NCBI GenBank assembly: GCA_017642335.1
Contig: JAGCPF010000031.1
Location: 1-54,607 of the forward strand
From: Fibrobacter sp.
Lineage (GTDB): Bacteria > Fibrobacterota > Fibrobacteria > Fibrobacterales > Fibrobacteraceae
Length of the DNA stretch: 54,607 nt
Reading direction: 5' to 3'
Shown here: one piece after another, positions 15,890 through 24,037 of the stretch
How positions within the stretch are numbered: the stretch's first letter is position 1
Layout: every line of letters starts with the position of its first letter
Made by a program: the position numbers and the translations under genes
Notes under the pieces: model-generated
What the model was told of the DNA's origin: nothing
The model's database searches: none
The model's input: only the letters and a program-made list of their open reading frames with translations

Positions 15890-18238
15890 ATGAGAACGAG
15901 ATTTTATATGGTCGGCAGCGCAATGGCATTTGCCCTTGCCGCGTGCTCCGGAGATACCGAGGACATTAGCGGGACATCGACAGAACCGAATACAGTCCAG
16001 GCTGACGGCGGTGTCCTGTGGAACCCGTCGAACGGCGATTATCGAGTCAATTTTACGGCCAGCGTGGCCGCATTGCCCAAAGGCGCAGTTGCCGACGGTC
16101 ATTGGTACTGGGAAGCCAATAGCGACTCGGAAAAAGGAGGCGTGGCATACATTTCGTGGCCCGCCAATTTGACCGACGAGACGGACTCCTTGTCTTCTGT
16201 CATCGATTCGTGCCAGGGATTGTGCGGAACCGCAGTCCTGAAAAAAGGCTCCATGACGGACAGTCCGTTTGCAGGGGTCGGCTTTGCGATTGCGAGAGAC
16301 AAAAACGGGAAAACCGTTCCTGTCGACGTTTCGAACTGGGGCGGCGTTTGCATGACATATACGTCAGAAGCGGATCCGCTGATCGTGCTTGATTTGGGTG
16401 ACTCGCTTGAACATGAACTTGGCGACGAGTTGCCATCTGCATCTTTAACAAAATCAAAGGATGGATCCGAAATAACGAAATGTGTTAGTTGGGATGAGTT
16501 CGCGCTTTCAGCCAAGTCAAATGAACTTCCTGAATCTTGGCAAGAGGTTGTTGGCGAAAAGGCAGCAAGTCAACTTGTTGGGTTGAAATTTAGAATCCAG
16601 GCCGATTCCGGCGAATATAAATTCAATGTCCGGCATGTTGGAACCAAAGTGAAGAATCCGCTGAAAGCGCCCCACAAGAATCTTTCATCCAGCTCTCAGG
16701 CGGAAACAGAATCCTCGTCCAGCATTTACACCAATTGGCTCTTGCTAGAAGGTGGTGACGGAAGCCTTTGGACCCCGCTAAAAGATAAGGACCATGTCCA
16801 GTCATTGCTTTATACGTTCTATAAAGAGGACGATATAGCGGAAAAATCGTATAGGCCCATGGAACAGGACGGCCGATGGTTCATAGAAACAGATGCAGCC
16901 CGTGGTGGAAAATCGTCTATCGCTTGGCCGGTTTCGCTTGGTGAAGACAGTTCTTTGGTTGGCGTTGTAGAATTTTGCAAAGGACTTTGTGGTAGGGCTT
17001 CTTTGAAACAGGGAACATCGCAAAAAGCCCCTGCGGTGGCTGTCAGCTTTAATATTGCCAAAGATCCCGCGGGGAAACCGACATATGTTGATGCTTGGAA
17101 CTGGCAGGGAGTTTGTGTGGAATATTATTCAGATACGGACATTTCGGTAGAACTTGTTTTACCTGATTCACTTAATCAAATCTTGGATTACAACTTGCCG
17201 GCCGCAAAACTTCCCAAGTCTTCGTCTATAGAGAAAACTTGCCTTCCTTGGGATGAATTCAGTTTGCCGGAGGGAGTGGAAAATGTACCTCAAGTTTTGA
17301 GGGGAAGCAAACGCCTTGAGAACACATCCTCGGTAGATCCAAATCAATGGAAGTTGTATGTTGGAGAACAAGCTTCATTGTACTTGGTCGGCGTAAGGTT
17401 TAAAATCCAAGCGGACAAAGGCGATTACAGTTTTGGGATTGGCGCAATAGGAAACCAATTCAGAGAATTCAAGAGCAATACGGATATGCCTATCTGCGTA
17501 AGCGAGGGCAAAGGCTCGAAACCGTGTGTAGGCGACCTCATGTCGGGAATTTATGGATTTCCTCAAGTCAACACCGATAGGTATGCAAAGGGATTTTGGC
17601 CTACGGACGCTGTCGAAGATGGCAAATGGTTTATAGAAACGGATTCTGCAAAAGGAGGCCATTCTTCCATTTCACAATATGACTTAGTAGGATACTCAGG
17701 TAGACCACACGATACCTTGGAAACTCTAATAAGCGGTTGTACTGGTTTATGCCGCACGATAACCTTGCAGCGCGAAGCGATAGTAGACGATGAACTGGAT
17801 TGCGACTCGACGGACAATGATTCTGCGTGCATCACGACGACAAGCGACGAACAGCCGCACGAAGTGATGACGGACGACCCTTATGTTATTTTAGGTTTCA
17901 ACCTAGCCAATGTTCCTGTCGATGTTTCGAATTGGCGTGGCATGTGTTTTGAATATTTCAGCACAATTCCCATAACGTTGGAACTTGATGTTGACGATTC
18001 ACTATATACCATACTCGGGGCTAAACCGTATGTTGTTTTGCCAGAAATGGAAAAGCAAAAGTGCTTCCAATGGAGTGATTTTGTACTCCCGGCAGATCAA
18101 ATTCCTTCGGAAAATTTGGAGGGCAGCGTTGGAGAAGTCGCCGCAAAGCATTTATCTGCGATAAGGTTTGTACTGCAGTCGCATGATGACGTCGAAGTGC
18201 CTCTAAACTTCGAAAAAATTTCCACGTACTATTTTTAA
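15890..18238 (+). CDS. Three-repeat lipoprotein coupled to TIGR02147 copy A
   Basis: A 782-residue lipoprotein (MRTRFYMVGSAMAFALAAC, then TEPNT). It contains three tandem repeats of about 230 residues, starting near 35, 280 and 540. Each has the order DGxWxxETDSxxGGxSxI, C-x-GLC, a beta stretch ending VDVSNWxGxCxEYxS, xLxLDxxDSL, W-DEF-LP, then VGExAAxxLxxxRFxxQ. Paired cysteines recur in each unit. The all-beta look resembles carbohydrate-binding jelly-rolls, but I cannot name the family. The TEPNT motif after the lipobox also occurs in the lipoprotein of the second cassette. Base composition is richer in A+T than neighbouring maeB. Likely an outer-membrane binding protein controlled with its partner; function inferred only. 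Confidence 0.85.
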   Translation: MRTRFYMVGSAMAFALAACSGDTEDISGTSTEPNTVQADGGVLWNPSNGDYRVNFTASVAALPKGAVADGHWYWEANSDSEKGGVAYISWPANLTDETDSLSSVIDSCQGLCGTAVLKKGSMTDSPFAGVGFAIARDKNGKTVPVDVSNWGGVCMTYTSEADPLIVLDLGDSLEHELGDELPSASLTKSKDGSEITKCVSWDEFALSAKSNELPESWQEVVGEKAASQLVGLKFRIQADSGEYKFNVRHVGTKVKNPLKAPHKNLSSSSQAETESSSSIYTNWLLLEGGDGSLWTPLKDKDHVQSLLYTFYKEDDIAEKSYRPMEQDGRWFIETDAARGGKSSIAWPVSLGEDSSLVGVVEFCKGLCGRASLKQGTSQKAPAVAVSFNIAKDPAGKPTYVDAWNWQGVCVEYYSDTDISVELVLPDSLNQILDYNLPAAKLPKSSSIEKTCLPWDEFSLPEGVENVPQVLRGSKRLENTSSVDPNQWKLYVGEQASLYLVGVRFKIQADKGDYSFGIGAIGNQFREFKSNTDMPICVSEGKGSKPCVGDLMSGIYGFPQVNTDRYAKGFWPTDAVEDGKWFIETDSAKGGHSSISQYDLVGYSGRPHDTLETLISGCTGLCRTITLQREAIVDDELDCDSTDNDSACITTTSDEQPHEVMTDDPYVILGFNLANVPVDVSNWRGMCFEYFSTIPITLELDVDDSLYTILGAKPYVVLPEMEKQKCFQWSDFVLPADQIPSENLEGSVGEVAAKHLSAIRFVLQSHDDVEVPLNFEKISTYYF

Positions 18239-18261
18239 TCATTGAAAAAACAACCCTCGAA

Positions 18262-18295
18262 AAAGTCCTCCGCGGCAATCGCCGTGGAGGACTTT
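18262..18295. terminator. Bidirectional terminator between cassette A and GH5
   Basis: AAAGTCCTCCGCGGC, loop AATC, GCCGTGGAGGACTTT: a 15-bp stem with one wobble. The minus-strand side ends in TTTTT, so it mainly serves the GH5 gene. Confidence 0.85.
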
Positions 18296-18317
18296 CCACA
18301 CCCAAAATCGAGGAGAG

Positions 18318-20438
18318 TTACTTCAGAATCAGCTTCTGCACAAACTGCTGGCCGCCCTGTTTCACGACAAGCATTGCAGGACCACGATAGTTGTTGCGCA
18401 GTTCAATGCGGTTCATCCCCTTGACCGCAGAGAATTCCTGGTGAGCCGTCACTTGACCCATAGAGTTCAAGAGCATCACCGAGCCTACACCCGAACGAGC
18501 TGCCGTAAAGTTCGCGGCAACGAAGCCCTGGCCGACATCCAGACGAAGGCCCATAGCCTTTGCAACACGCGGCATGCAGATTCCGGTCTTATCACCCACA
18601 GAACTAGCACCCCAGTCACCCGTAGTATTTGCCTGGATGAGTTCGCCCGAGGCAATACCTTCCAACGAGGGCTTGCTCTTGTTGAAGTTCTGCAGCGTAT
18701 CGGCAGTACCGTCGGCCTTCCAGAGAAGCATGTTGTCGAGGTACATGTCGCCGGTAAACTGCGTTCCGTACAAATTGATACCGATTGCATTCATCTTGGC
18801 ATTATCGACAATCGCAAGCTTGCCTTCGCCATCGCCGAATTCAATTTTATGGTTCGCTAGCGTAGTCAGGGTCGAGACGTTTCCGAGGCTCACTTCTTTC
18901 CACTTCCATTCGCCGGACATGTTGAACACAGACACGCTAGCCCAGCCATCTGTACCGCAGCCTTCGCGGGTCGCATCGGTACACGGACCGGCTGACACAC
19001 CGTCAACACGCATGTCAAACGAAATGGCGACATACTGGCTCCAGTCGGCATCGTTCAAATCGATGCGCATGGTGCCGGCTTCGCTCGTGTCGGACTGCAC
19101 CGTTTTGTAAATGATGTGGAGCGCCTTATCGTCGGTGGAAAGGCTTTCCTTGACGGTGGAATCAATGGTGTTGCCCGGAACACTCGCCTGGCCATAGGCC
19201 TCGCGCATGGCGTTCAAGGTTTCCACATCGACGATGTCGCCCACGTTGCCACCGAACTTGTTGACCTGGCGGCGAATAATCGTGAAGTTGCCATCGCCTT
19301 CGTCACCGGTATCCCACACGCAGGGAACGAGGCCGTTCTTCTTTGCCGCAGCGACCGTGTAGCCGTACCAGGCAGAACGCGCTTCGAGATGCGCCTTCAA
19401 ATTGTCGCCGGAGAGGGCACTAAGACGCTTGACCGCACCCATCTCGCCAATCACGACCGGGATGCCCTTGTCGTAGAAACGGGTCTTGAGTCCACTAAAC
19501 AGGTTGTCGATGGACTGTTTGGAACCGAGCGCCGTGCCGGAGCAAGTATGCGCAGCATCGTTACCCGGAGTCTTGTCTTCCCAGTAATAGAACATCTTGC
19601 CCCAGTCTTCGTCGCCACCCGTCATGAGCGAGAACTGGTAAGGGTAAAAGTGAATCTCGGCCATGGTGTATCCAGTACCCGCCGGGTCTTCCGGGTACAT
19701 CGAAGAAAGGAGCGGAGCCTTTTCAATTTCGGTGCGCGGAGCCTGCACGACCACGATGCGGGTGGCGTTGTTACCGCCAGTAGAGCGCACGGCCTTGAGG
19801 CACGCCTCGTGATAGCTCTTGAGCACGCGCATGCGGGCGTCGTCGAATGCCCACTGGCCGTTGTCGGCACCGCCGTTCCACGGGTCATTCACACCGGGCT
19901 CGTTAGCGGATGCAAAAATCAGGTGTTCGTCATACTCGGCAAACTTGGTCGCAATCTGCTTCCAGTAGTTTTCCTGCTTTGCTGCAAGCTCTGTCGCAAC
20001 AACGGTCGTTTCTCCGTTCTTGTCAAAGCCCTTGCCGTCAAACACGTGGTCTTCGAGCCAGCCACCATCCCAGTGGCTGTTCAAAATGGCGTACATGCCG
20101 TTACCGATAACGAGGTCAACAACCGTCTTGACAGAGTCGAGCCAGCCTGCGTTGATGGTGCCGTTGGAGGCGTGGGTATCCCATGCGCACGGGATGCGGA
20201 CCGTATTGAAACCAGCGTCCTTGATAGCCTTTACGTAGGCTGCATCCGGGAACGGGTTGCCCCATCCTGTGGGCCCCCCTTGGTTGCCCGGAACTTCCAT
20301 CGTATTGCCGATGTTGTAGCCGAGGCCCATCTTGGGATAAATATCAACAGCTTTCGGGAGATTTTGCGCGTGCGTAAACACAGCAAGGGCAAGGGACGCC
20401 AAAATCACCGTACAACGAGAGACGTGATTGTATTTCAT
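18318..20438 (-). CDS. Secreted glycoside hydrolase family 5 endoglucanase
   Basis: A 706-residue cellulase. The ATG at 20438 has AAGGA 6 bases upstream and gives the signal peptide MKYNHVSRCTVILASLALAVFTHAQ; the ORF extension upstream is rejected. The GH5 barrel spans about 30-400: LGYNIGNTM, GFNTVRIPCAW and SHWDGG. The acid/base is Glu180 in FASANEP and the nucleophile is Glu332 in VVIGEMG, with HFYPYQF before it. A beta-sandwich of about 170 residues (DLNDADWSQYVAISFDMRV ... DMYLDNMLLW) resembles a CBM, and the last about 80 residues form a sorting-type module ending QKLILK. Acts on beta-1,4-glucan outside the cell. A CRP-like box lies 137-156 bases upstream. Confidence 0.94.
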   Translation of the reverse strand: MKYNHVSRCTVILASLALAVFTHAQNLPKAVDIYPKMGLGYNIGNTMEVPGNQGGPTGWGNPFPDAAYVKAIKDAGFNTVRIPCAWDTHASNGTINAGWLDSVKTVVDLVIGNGMYAILNSHWDGGWLEDHVFDGKGFDKNGETTVVATELAAKQENYWKQIATKFAEYDEHLIFASANEPGVNDPWNGGADNGQWAFDDARMRVLKSYHEACLKAVRSTGGNNATRIVVVQAPRTEIEKAPLLSSMYPEDPAGTGYTMAEIHFYPYQFSLMTGGDEDWGKMFYYWEDKTPGNDAAHTCSGTALGSKQSIDNLFSGLKTRFYDKGIPVVIGEMGAVKRLSALSGDNLKAHLEARSAWYGYTVAAAKKNGLVPCVWDTGDEGDGNFTIIRRQVNKFGGNVGDIVDVETLNAMREAYGQASVPGNTIDSTVKESLSTDDKALHIIYKTVQSDTSEAGTMRIDLNDADWSQYVAISFDMRVDGVSAGPCTDATREGCGTDGWASVSVFNMSGEWKWKEVSLGNVSTLTTLANHKIEFGDGEGKLAIVDNAKMNAIGINLYGTQFTGDMYLDNMLLWKADGTADTLQNFNKSKPSLEGIASGELIQANTTGDWGASSVGDKTGICMPRVAKAMGLRLDVGQGFVAANFTAARSGVGSVMLLNSMGQVTAHQEFSAVKGMNRIELRNNYRGPAMLVVKQGGQQFVQKLILK

Positions 20439-20574
20439 AGTTGATCCTTTTTTATTTATATACCAAAACATCCATAGGGATACACCCAAAGGATCTCACC
20501 ACCATCCATAAATCTAAACTGATAATGGTCCAGCAAATCCATATTTATTACATACAGAATGGTTTATTGGCCAA

Positions 20575-20594
20575 AGTGTGAAATAAATCACACT
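20575..20594. promoter_or_regulatory. Perfect CRP/FNR-class palindrome upstream of GH5
   Basis: AGTGTGA-AATAAA-TCACACT contains TGTGA-N6-TCACA, the classical CRP consensus, with 7-bp perfect arms. It lies between polA and the GH5 gene, upstream of the latter. Confidence 0.65.
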
Positions 20595-20626
20595 GGAGGC
20601 ATTCCTACAAAGCAAGAATCGAACGC

Positions 20627-23479
20627 TTAATGCGCTTCGAGCCAGTTGTCGCCGAAACCGACACTCGCGACAAGCGGGACCTTGAGTTGCATGGCCCCTT
20701 CCATTTCAGCCTTGACCATCTGGGCCATGGGTTCCACCTGGTCGCGGGGACACTCGAACACGAGTTCGTCGTGAACCTGCAACATCATGCGGAGCGGGAG
20801 GTTTTCGTCGTTGATGCGCTTCTGGATGCGGATCATCGCAATCTTGATAAGGTCGGCGGCAGAACCCTGCACGGGAGTGTTTACTGCCATGCGTTCAGCC
20901 ATCTGCGATTCCATACGGTCGGAGCTATCGATGCCCGCAATGTAGCGTCGGCGGCCCGAAAGCGTTTCCACATAGCCGTCGCGGTGGGCAGAGGTCTTGA
21001 CATCTTCGATGTATTGTTGCACACCTTGATACATTCCGAAGTAGCCCTCGATGAAGTCCCTCGCCTGCCCCATCGGAATTTTCAAGTCGCGAGAAAGGCG
21101 GAATGCCGTCATGCCGTAAAGCACGCCGAAGTTCACCACTTTGGCGTCACGGCGCATGTCGCTCGTAACGTCATTGATGTCCACCCCATAAATGGCGGCG
21201 GCAGTACGGGCATGAATGTCAATGCCTTCCTTATAGCTTTCGATAAGAGCCGCATCACCGCTCAGGTGCGCAAGCATACGGAGCTCGATCTGCGAGTAGT
21301 CCACGGCGAGAATCACGTTGTCCTTGCTTTGCGGGATGAACGCGGCGCGGATTTTCTTACCGAGGTCGCTACGCACGGGAATGTTCTGCAAGTTCGGATC
21401 GCGGCTGGAAAGGCGCCCCGTCGCAGTACCCCACTGGATAAAGCTCGTGTGGATGCGCTTGGTTTCCGGATTCAAAAGCGTAGGCAACACCGAAATGTAG
21501 GTACTCTGCATCTTCTTGAGTTCGCGATACTCGATGACGGAGAAGACAATCGGGTGCGGGGCCTTGTAGCTGAGTTCCTCAAGCACAACCGCATCGGTAC
21601 TCCTCTTCTTGATTTCAGGGAGGCCGAGCGTATCGAAAAGCACTTCGCCGAGCTGCTTGGGAGAGCCGATATTGAACTCGAAACCCGCCATGTCGCAGAT
21701 TTCCTTTTCGAGCTTTTCGATGCGATGCTGCAGTTCCTGCTCCAGCGTCTTGAGGGCGGGCACGTCGATAGCGACACCGACCGTTTCCATCTGGTAGAGG
21801 ACTTTCAACAGAGGCATTTCCTGGTCGAAGAAATACTTCACATAGTCAAACTTTTCGAGTTCCTTCTTGAGCGGTTCCCACAGGCGAAGCGTATAGACCG
21901 CATCTTCGGCGCCGTATTCTGTCGCATCCTTGATAGGCGTGCGGTTGAACGTAATCTGGTTCTTCCCTCGACCGATGAGATTTTCAATCGGAATCATCTC
22001 GTGCTGCAGGCGCTGCATTACCTGGTTGTCGAGCCCTAGCCCAGACTGTCCCGGCGAAAGCATCCATGCGGCAATGAGCGTGTCAATGATGTTCGCCTTG
22101 TCGATGTCGGACTGCGGAATCTTGAAAGCGCGAGCGAGCACATGCAAGTCAAATTTGGCGTTGTGGAACACGAGTTCACGCGGTTTGCCGGTAGACTCAA
22201 GCGGAGTCGCGTCGGCGAAGTATCCGCAAAACCATTCCTTCGCCTTGTTGAAGTCGAAATTGCCGTTCTTTCCTGCCGGGAGCGGGAAACCGATTTCGTC
22301 GGAATGTCCAAGCGGAACATAATAGCCCTTCGTCACCTTGCCATTGTCATCGGCGGCGGCAAGGCACAGCCCCACCAAGTTGCACTGCATCGGATCGAGA
22401 CCGTCCGTCTCGGTATCAATACCCACAATGGAGGATGTGGCAAATTCCGCCTTCATCTGTTCAAAAGTTTTGTCGTTGTCAACGCATATGTAGGTCGGCA
22501 GTTCATCGACAGGGTAACTGGCCGAAGTGAACTGATTGCCGAAGGTCCCTGAGCTTGCCGAAGGGCCGTCAGCGCCTTCGCGCACAAATCCCGTCTTGCT
22601 CGGGATGTTTTCAAGCAATCGCAGCAAGCTGTTGATTTCGTGGTCCTTGAACATCGCGGCAAGCGTATCCACGTGCAGGCCGTTGTATTCAAGAGCATCC
22701 AAGTTCCCGTTGAAGGCACGCTTGGTCTGGAGCGTCACGAGTTCGCGACTGAGGAACGCCTTCTCGCGGTTGTTCGCCAAGTTGTCGTGCAAACCTTTCT
22801 TTGTAATCTTGTCCAAATTCTCGTACAAGTTGTCCATGTCGCCGTAATCGTTCAGCAACTGGATGGCCGTCTTGGGGCCCACCTTCGGCACGCCGGGAAC
22901 GTTGTCGCTCGCATCACCCATGAGAGCCAAGTAGTCGCGGATTTTCTCCGGCGGCAGGCCATATTTTTCAAGCACCTGTTCCGGTCCAAAGTCAATACCG
23001 TCAGCGCCTTTCGTCAGATGGAAAAGGTGAATCTTGTCCGTCACGATTTGCGACATGTCCTTGTCTTTACTGAGAATCACCACGTGGTCGAAACCCGCCT
23101 CGACAGCCGCCGTAGCGGTACTCGCCATCACGTCGTCCGCCTCGTAACCCGGCTCCGAGAGCAACGGGATTCCGCTTGCTTCAAGGCTTTCGCCCAACAG
23201 CGGCATCTGTGCCGCCATCTCTTCGGGCATGGGTCCGCGATTCGCCTTGTAGTCGGGATAAAGGTCGTGCCTGAATGTCTTCGTATGGGCCACGTCGCGC
23301 GCAATCGCAAAATGCGTCGGCTTGTGCTTCGCGAGGATACGGAGGACTGCACCCCAGTAGCCGTGCATCATCGAGACCTCTTCACCCTGGCTGTTCTTGA
23401 GCGGGTTTTGCGAGTAAGCGTAGAACATGCGGAACGCGAGCGCGTAGGAATCGAGCAAAAGTAAGGTCTTTTCAGGCAT
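20627..23479 (-). CDS. polA: DNA polymerase I
   Basis: A 950-residue replication and repair polymerase with all three domains. The 5'-nuclease (1 to about 290) has LLLLDSYALAFRMFYA and GDASDNVPGVPKVGPKTA. The 3'-5' proofreading domain is intact: GIDTETDGLD (DxE), HNAKFDLHVLA and YGAEDAVYTLRLW. The polymerase domain has motif A VDYSQIELRMLAHLSGD, motif B RDAKVVNFGVLYGM and motif C QVHDELVFE. The linker between the nuclease and proofreading domains (about residues 300-325) contains an in-frame dispersed-repeat fragment (22544-22565). Transcribed toward the GH5 gene but separated by 188 bases. Confidence 0.97.
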   Translation of the reverse strand: MPEKTLLLLDSYALAFRMFYAYSQNPLKNSQGEEVSMMHGYWGAVLRILAKHKPTHFAIARDVAHTKTFRHDLYPDYKANRGPMPEEMAAQMPLLGESLEASGIPLLSEPGYEADDVMASTATAAVEAGFDHVVILSKDKDMSQIVTDKIHLFHLTKGADGIDFGPEQVLEKYGLPPEKIRDYLALMGDASDNVPGVPKVGPKTAIQLLNDYGDMDNLYENLDKITKKGLHDNLANNREKAFLSRELVTLQTKRAFNGNLDALEYNGLHVDTLAAMFKDHEINSLLRLLENIPSKTGFVREGADGPSASSGTFGNQFTSASYPVDELPTYICVDNDKTFEQMKAEFATSSIVGIDTETDGLDPMQCNLVGLCLAAADDNGKVTKGYYVPLGHSDEIGFPLPAGKNGNFDFNKAKEWFCGYFADATPLESTGKPRELVFHNAKFDLHVLARAFKIPQSDIDKANIIDTLIAAWMLSPGQSGLGLDNQVMQRLQHEMIPIENLIGRGKNQITFNRTPIKDATEYGAEDAVYTLRLWEPLKKELEKFDYVKYFFDQEMPLLKVLYQMETVGVAIDVPALKTLEQELQHRIEKLEKEICDMAGFEFNIGSPKQLGEVLFDTLGLPEIKKRSTDAVVLEELSYKAPHPIVFSVIEYRELKKMQSTYISVLPTLLNPETKRIHTSFIQWGTATGRLSSRDPNLQNIPVRSDLGKKIRAAFIPQSKDNVILAVDYSQIELRMLAHLSGDAALIESYKEGIDIHARTAAAIYGVDINDVTSDMRRDAKVVNFGVLYGMTAFRLSRDLKIPMGQARDFIEGYFGMYQGVQQYIEDVKTSAHRDGYVETLSGRRRYIAGIDSSDRMESQMAERMAVNTPVQGSAADLIKIAMIRIQKRINDENLPLRMMLQVHDELVFECPRDQVEPMAQMVKAEMEGAMQLKVPLVASVGFGDNWLEAH
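22544..22565. repeat. Dispersed repeat word inside polA
   Basis: It includes CTGAGCTTGCCGAAG, a word typical of REP-like dispersed repeats, here read in frame in the polA interdomain linker. A related word occurs in the coaBC linker (49098-49120). Confidence 0.5.
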
Positions 23480-23679
23480 AAGCTGAATGTAGAAAAATAG
23501 AAGGATCCCTTTACCAATAGATAACGGCGACGGGCGGAAGGACCTTTGACGGAAGGCTTCCAGACTGTAAACTTACATAAACAAACTAAGCTATTTCTTC
23601 ACTGAATAGCCCTCTTTTGTAACCAGACGTTTACATTACATACAATAAGCTACCAAAAAAAATCTTTTTTTATTGCATT

Positions 23680-23695
23680 TGTGATTTTTATCACC
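23680..23695. promoter_or_regulatory. CRP-like box upstream of the small lipoprotein
   Basis: TGTGA-TTTTTA-TCACC, one base off TGTGA-N6-TCACA, about 40 bases before the ATG at 23733. The 253 bases between polA and this gene otherwise hold only A/T-rich sequence. Confidence 0.45.
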
Positions 23696-23732
23696 ACTTA
23701 TTCTAAATTTAGGCCTGTGTTTTGAGGCTCTG

Positions 23733-23984
23733 ATGGGAAAACGGATTTTATTGTTGCTTGCTCTTCTCTGCATTTCGTCAGTTGTTCTGACGTGCGGAGA
23801 AAATGTCACCAAAGCAAGTGGTGGAATTGACGTACAGATTGCTAAAGATGTAGACCTGTACCCGTTCTCTTGCAGTGTAGCCGAAGACGGCCAAACGATT
23901 TACATTCAGGAATCTAACGAAACCGTGGTTTGTATGTACGATGAGTACCTAGAAAACTGGGCCTGGATTCCGAAAAAGAAGTAA
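23733..23984 (+). CDS. Small lipoprotein
   Basis: An 83-residue lipoprotein, not assigned to a family. A signal peptide MGKRILLLLALLCISSVVLTC ends in a lipobox-like VLTC. The mature part is about 60 residues, with two further cysteines (FSC and VVC), which may form a disulphide, and the aromatic end ENWAWIPKKK. GAGG lies 5-6 bases before the ATG and a good terminator follows, so it is an independent, expressed small gene. It lacks the Ser-rich spacer of the other lipoproteins. Function unknown. Confidence 0.75.
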   Translation: MGKRILLLLALLCISSVVLTCGENVTKASGGIDVQIAKDVDLYPFSCSVAEDGQTIYIQESNETVVCMYDEYLENWAWIPKKK

Positions 23985-24008
23985 CCAAGTTCTTTTTTTG
24001 AGCAAAGA

Positions 24009-24035
24009 ACACTCTCCTCACGGAGGGTGTTTTTT
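24009..24035 (+). terminator. Terminator of the small lipoprotein
   Basis: ACACTCTCC, loop TCAC, GGAGGGTGT, then TTTTT; one wobble pair. Confidence 0.9.
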
Positions 24036-24037
24036 GT

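Noticed and set aside
19116..20444. Long open frame antisense to the GH5 gene
   Set aside because: Overlaps the GH5 catalytic domain on the opposite strand and shows no motif of its own.
20630..22039. Open frame antisense to the polA polymerase domain
   Set aside because: Shadow of polA; composition is typical of reverse-read coding sequence.
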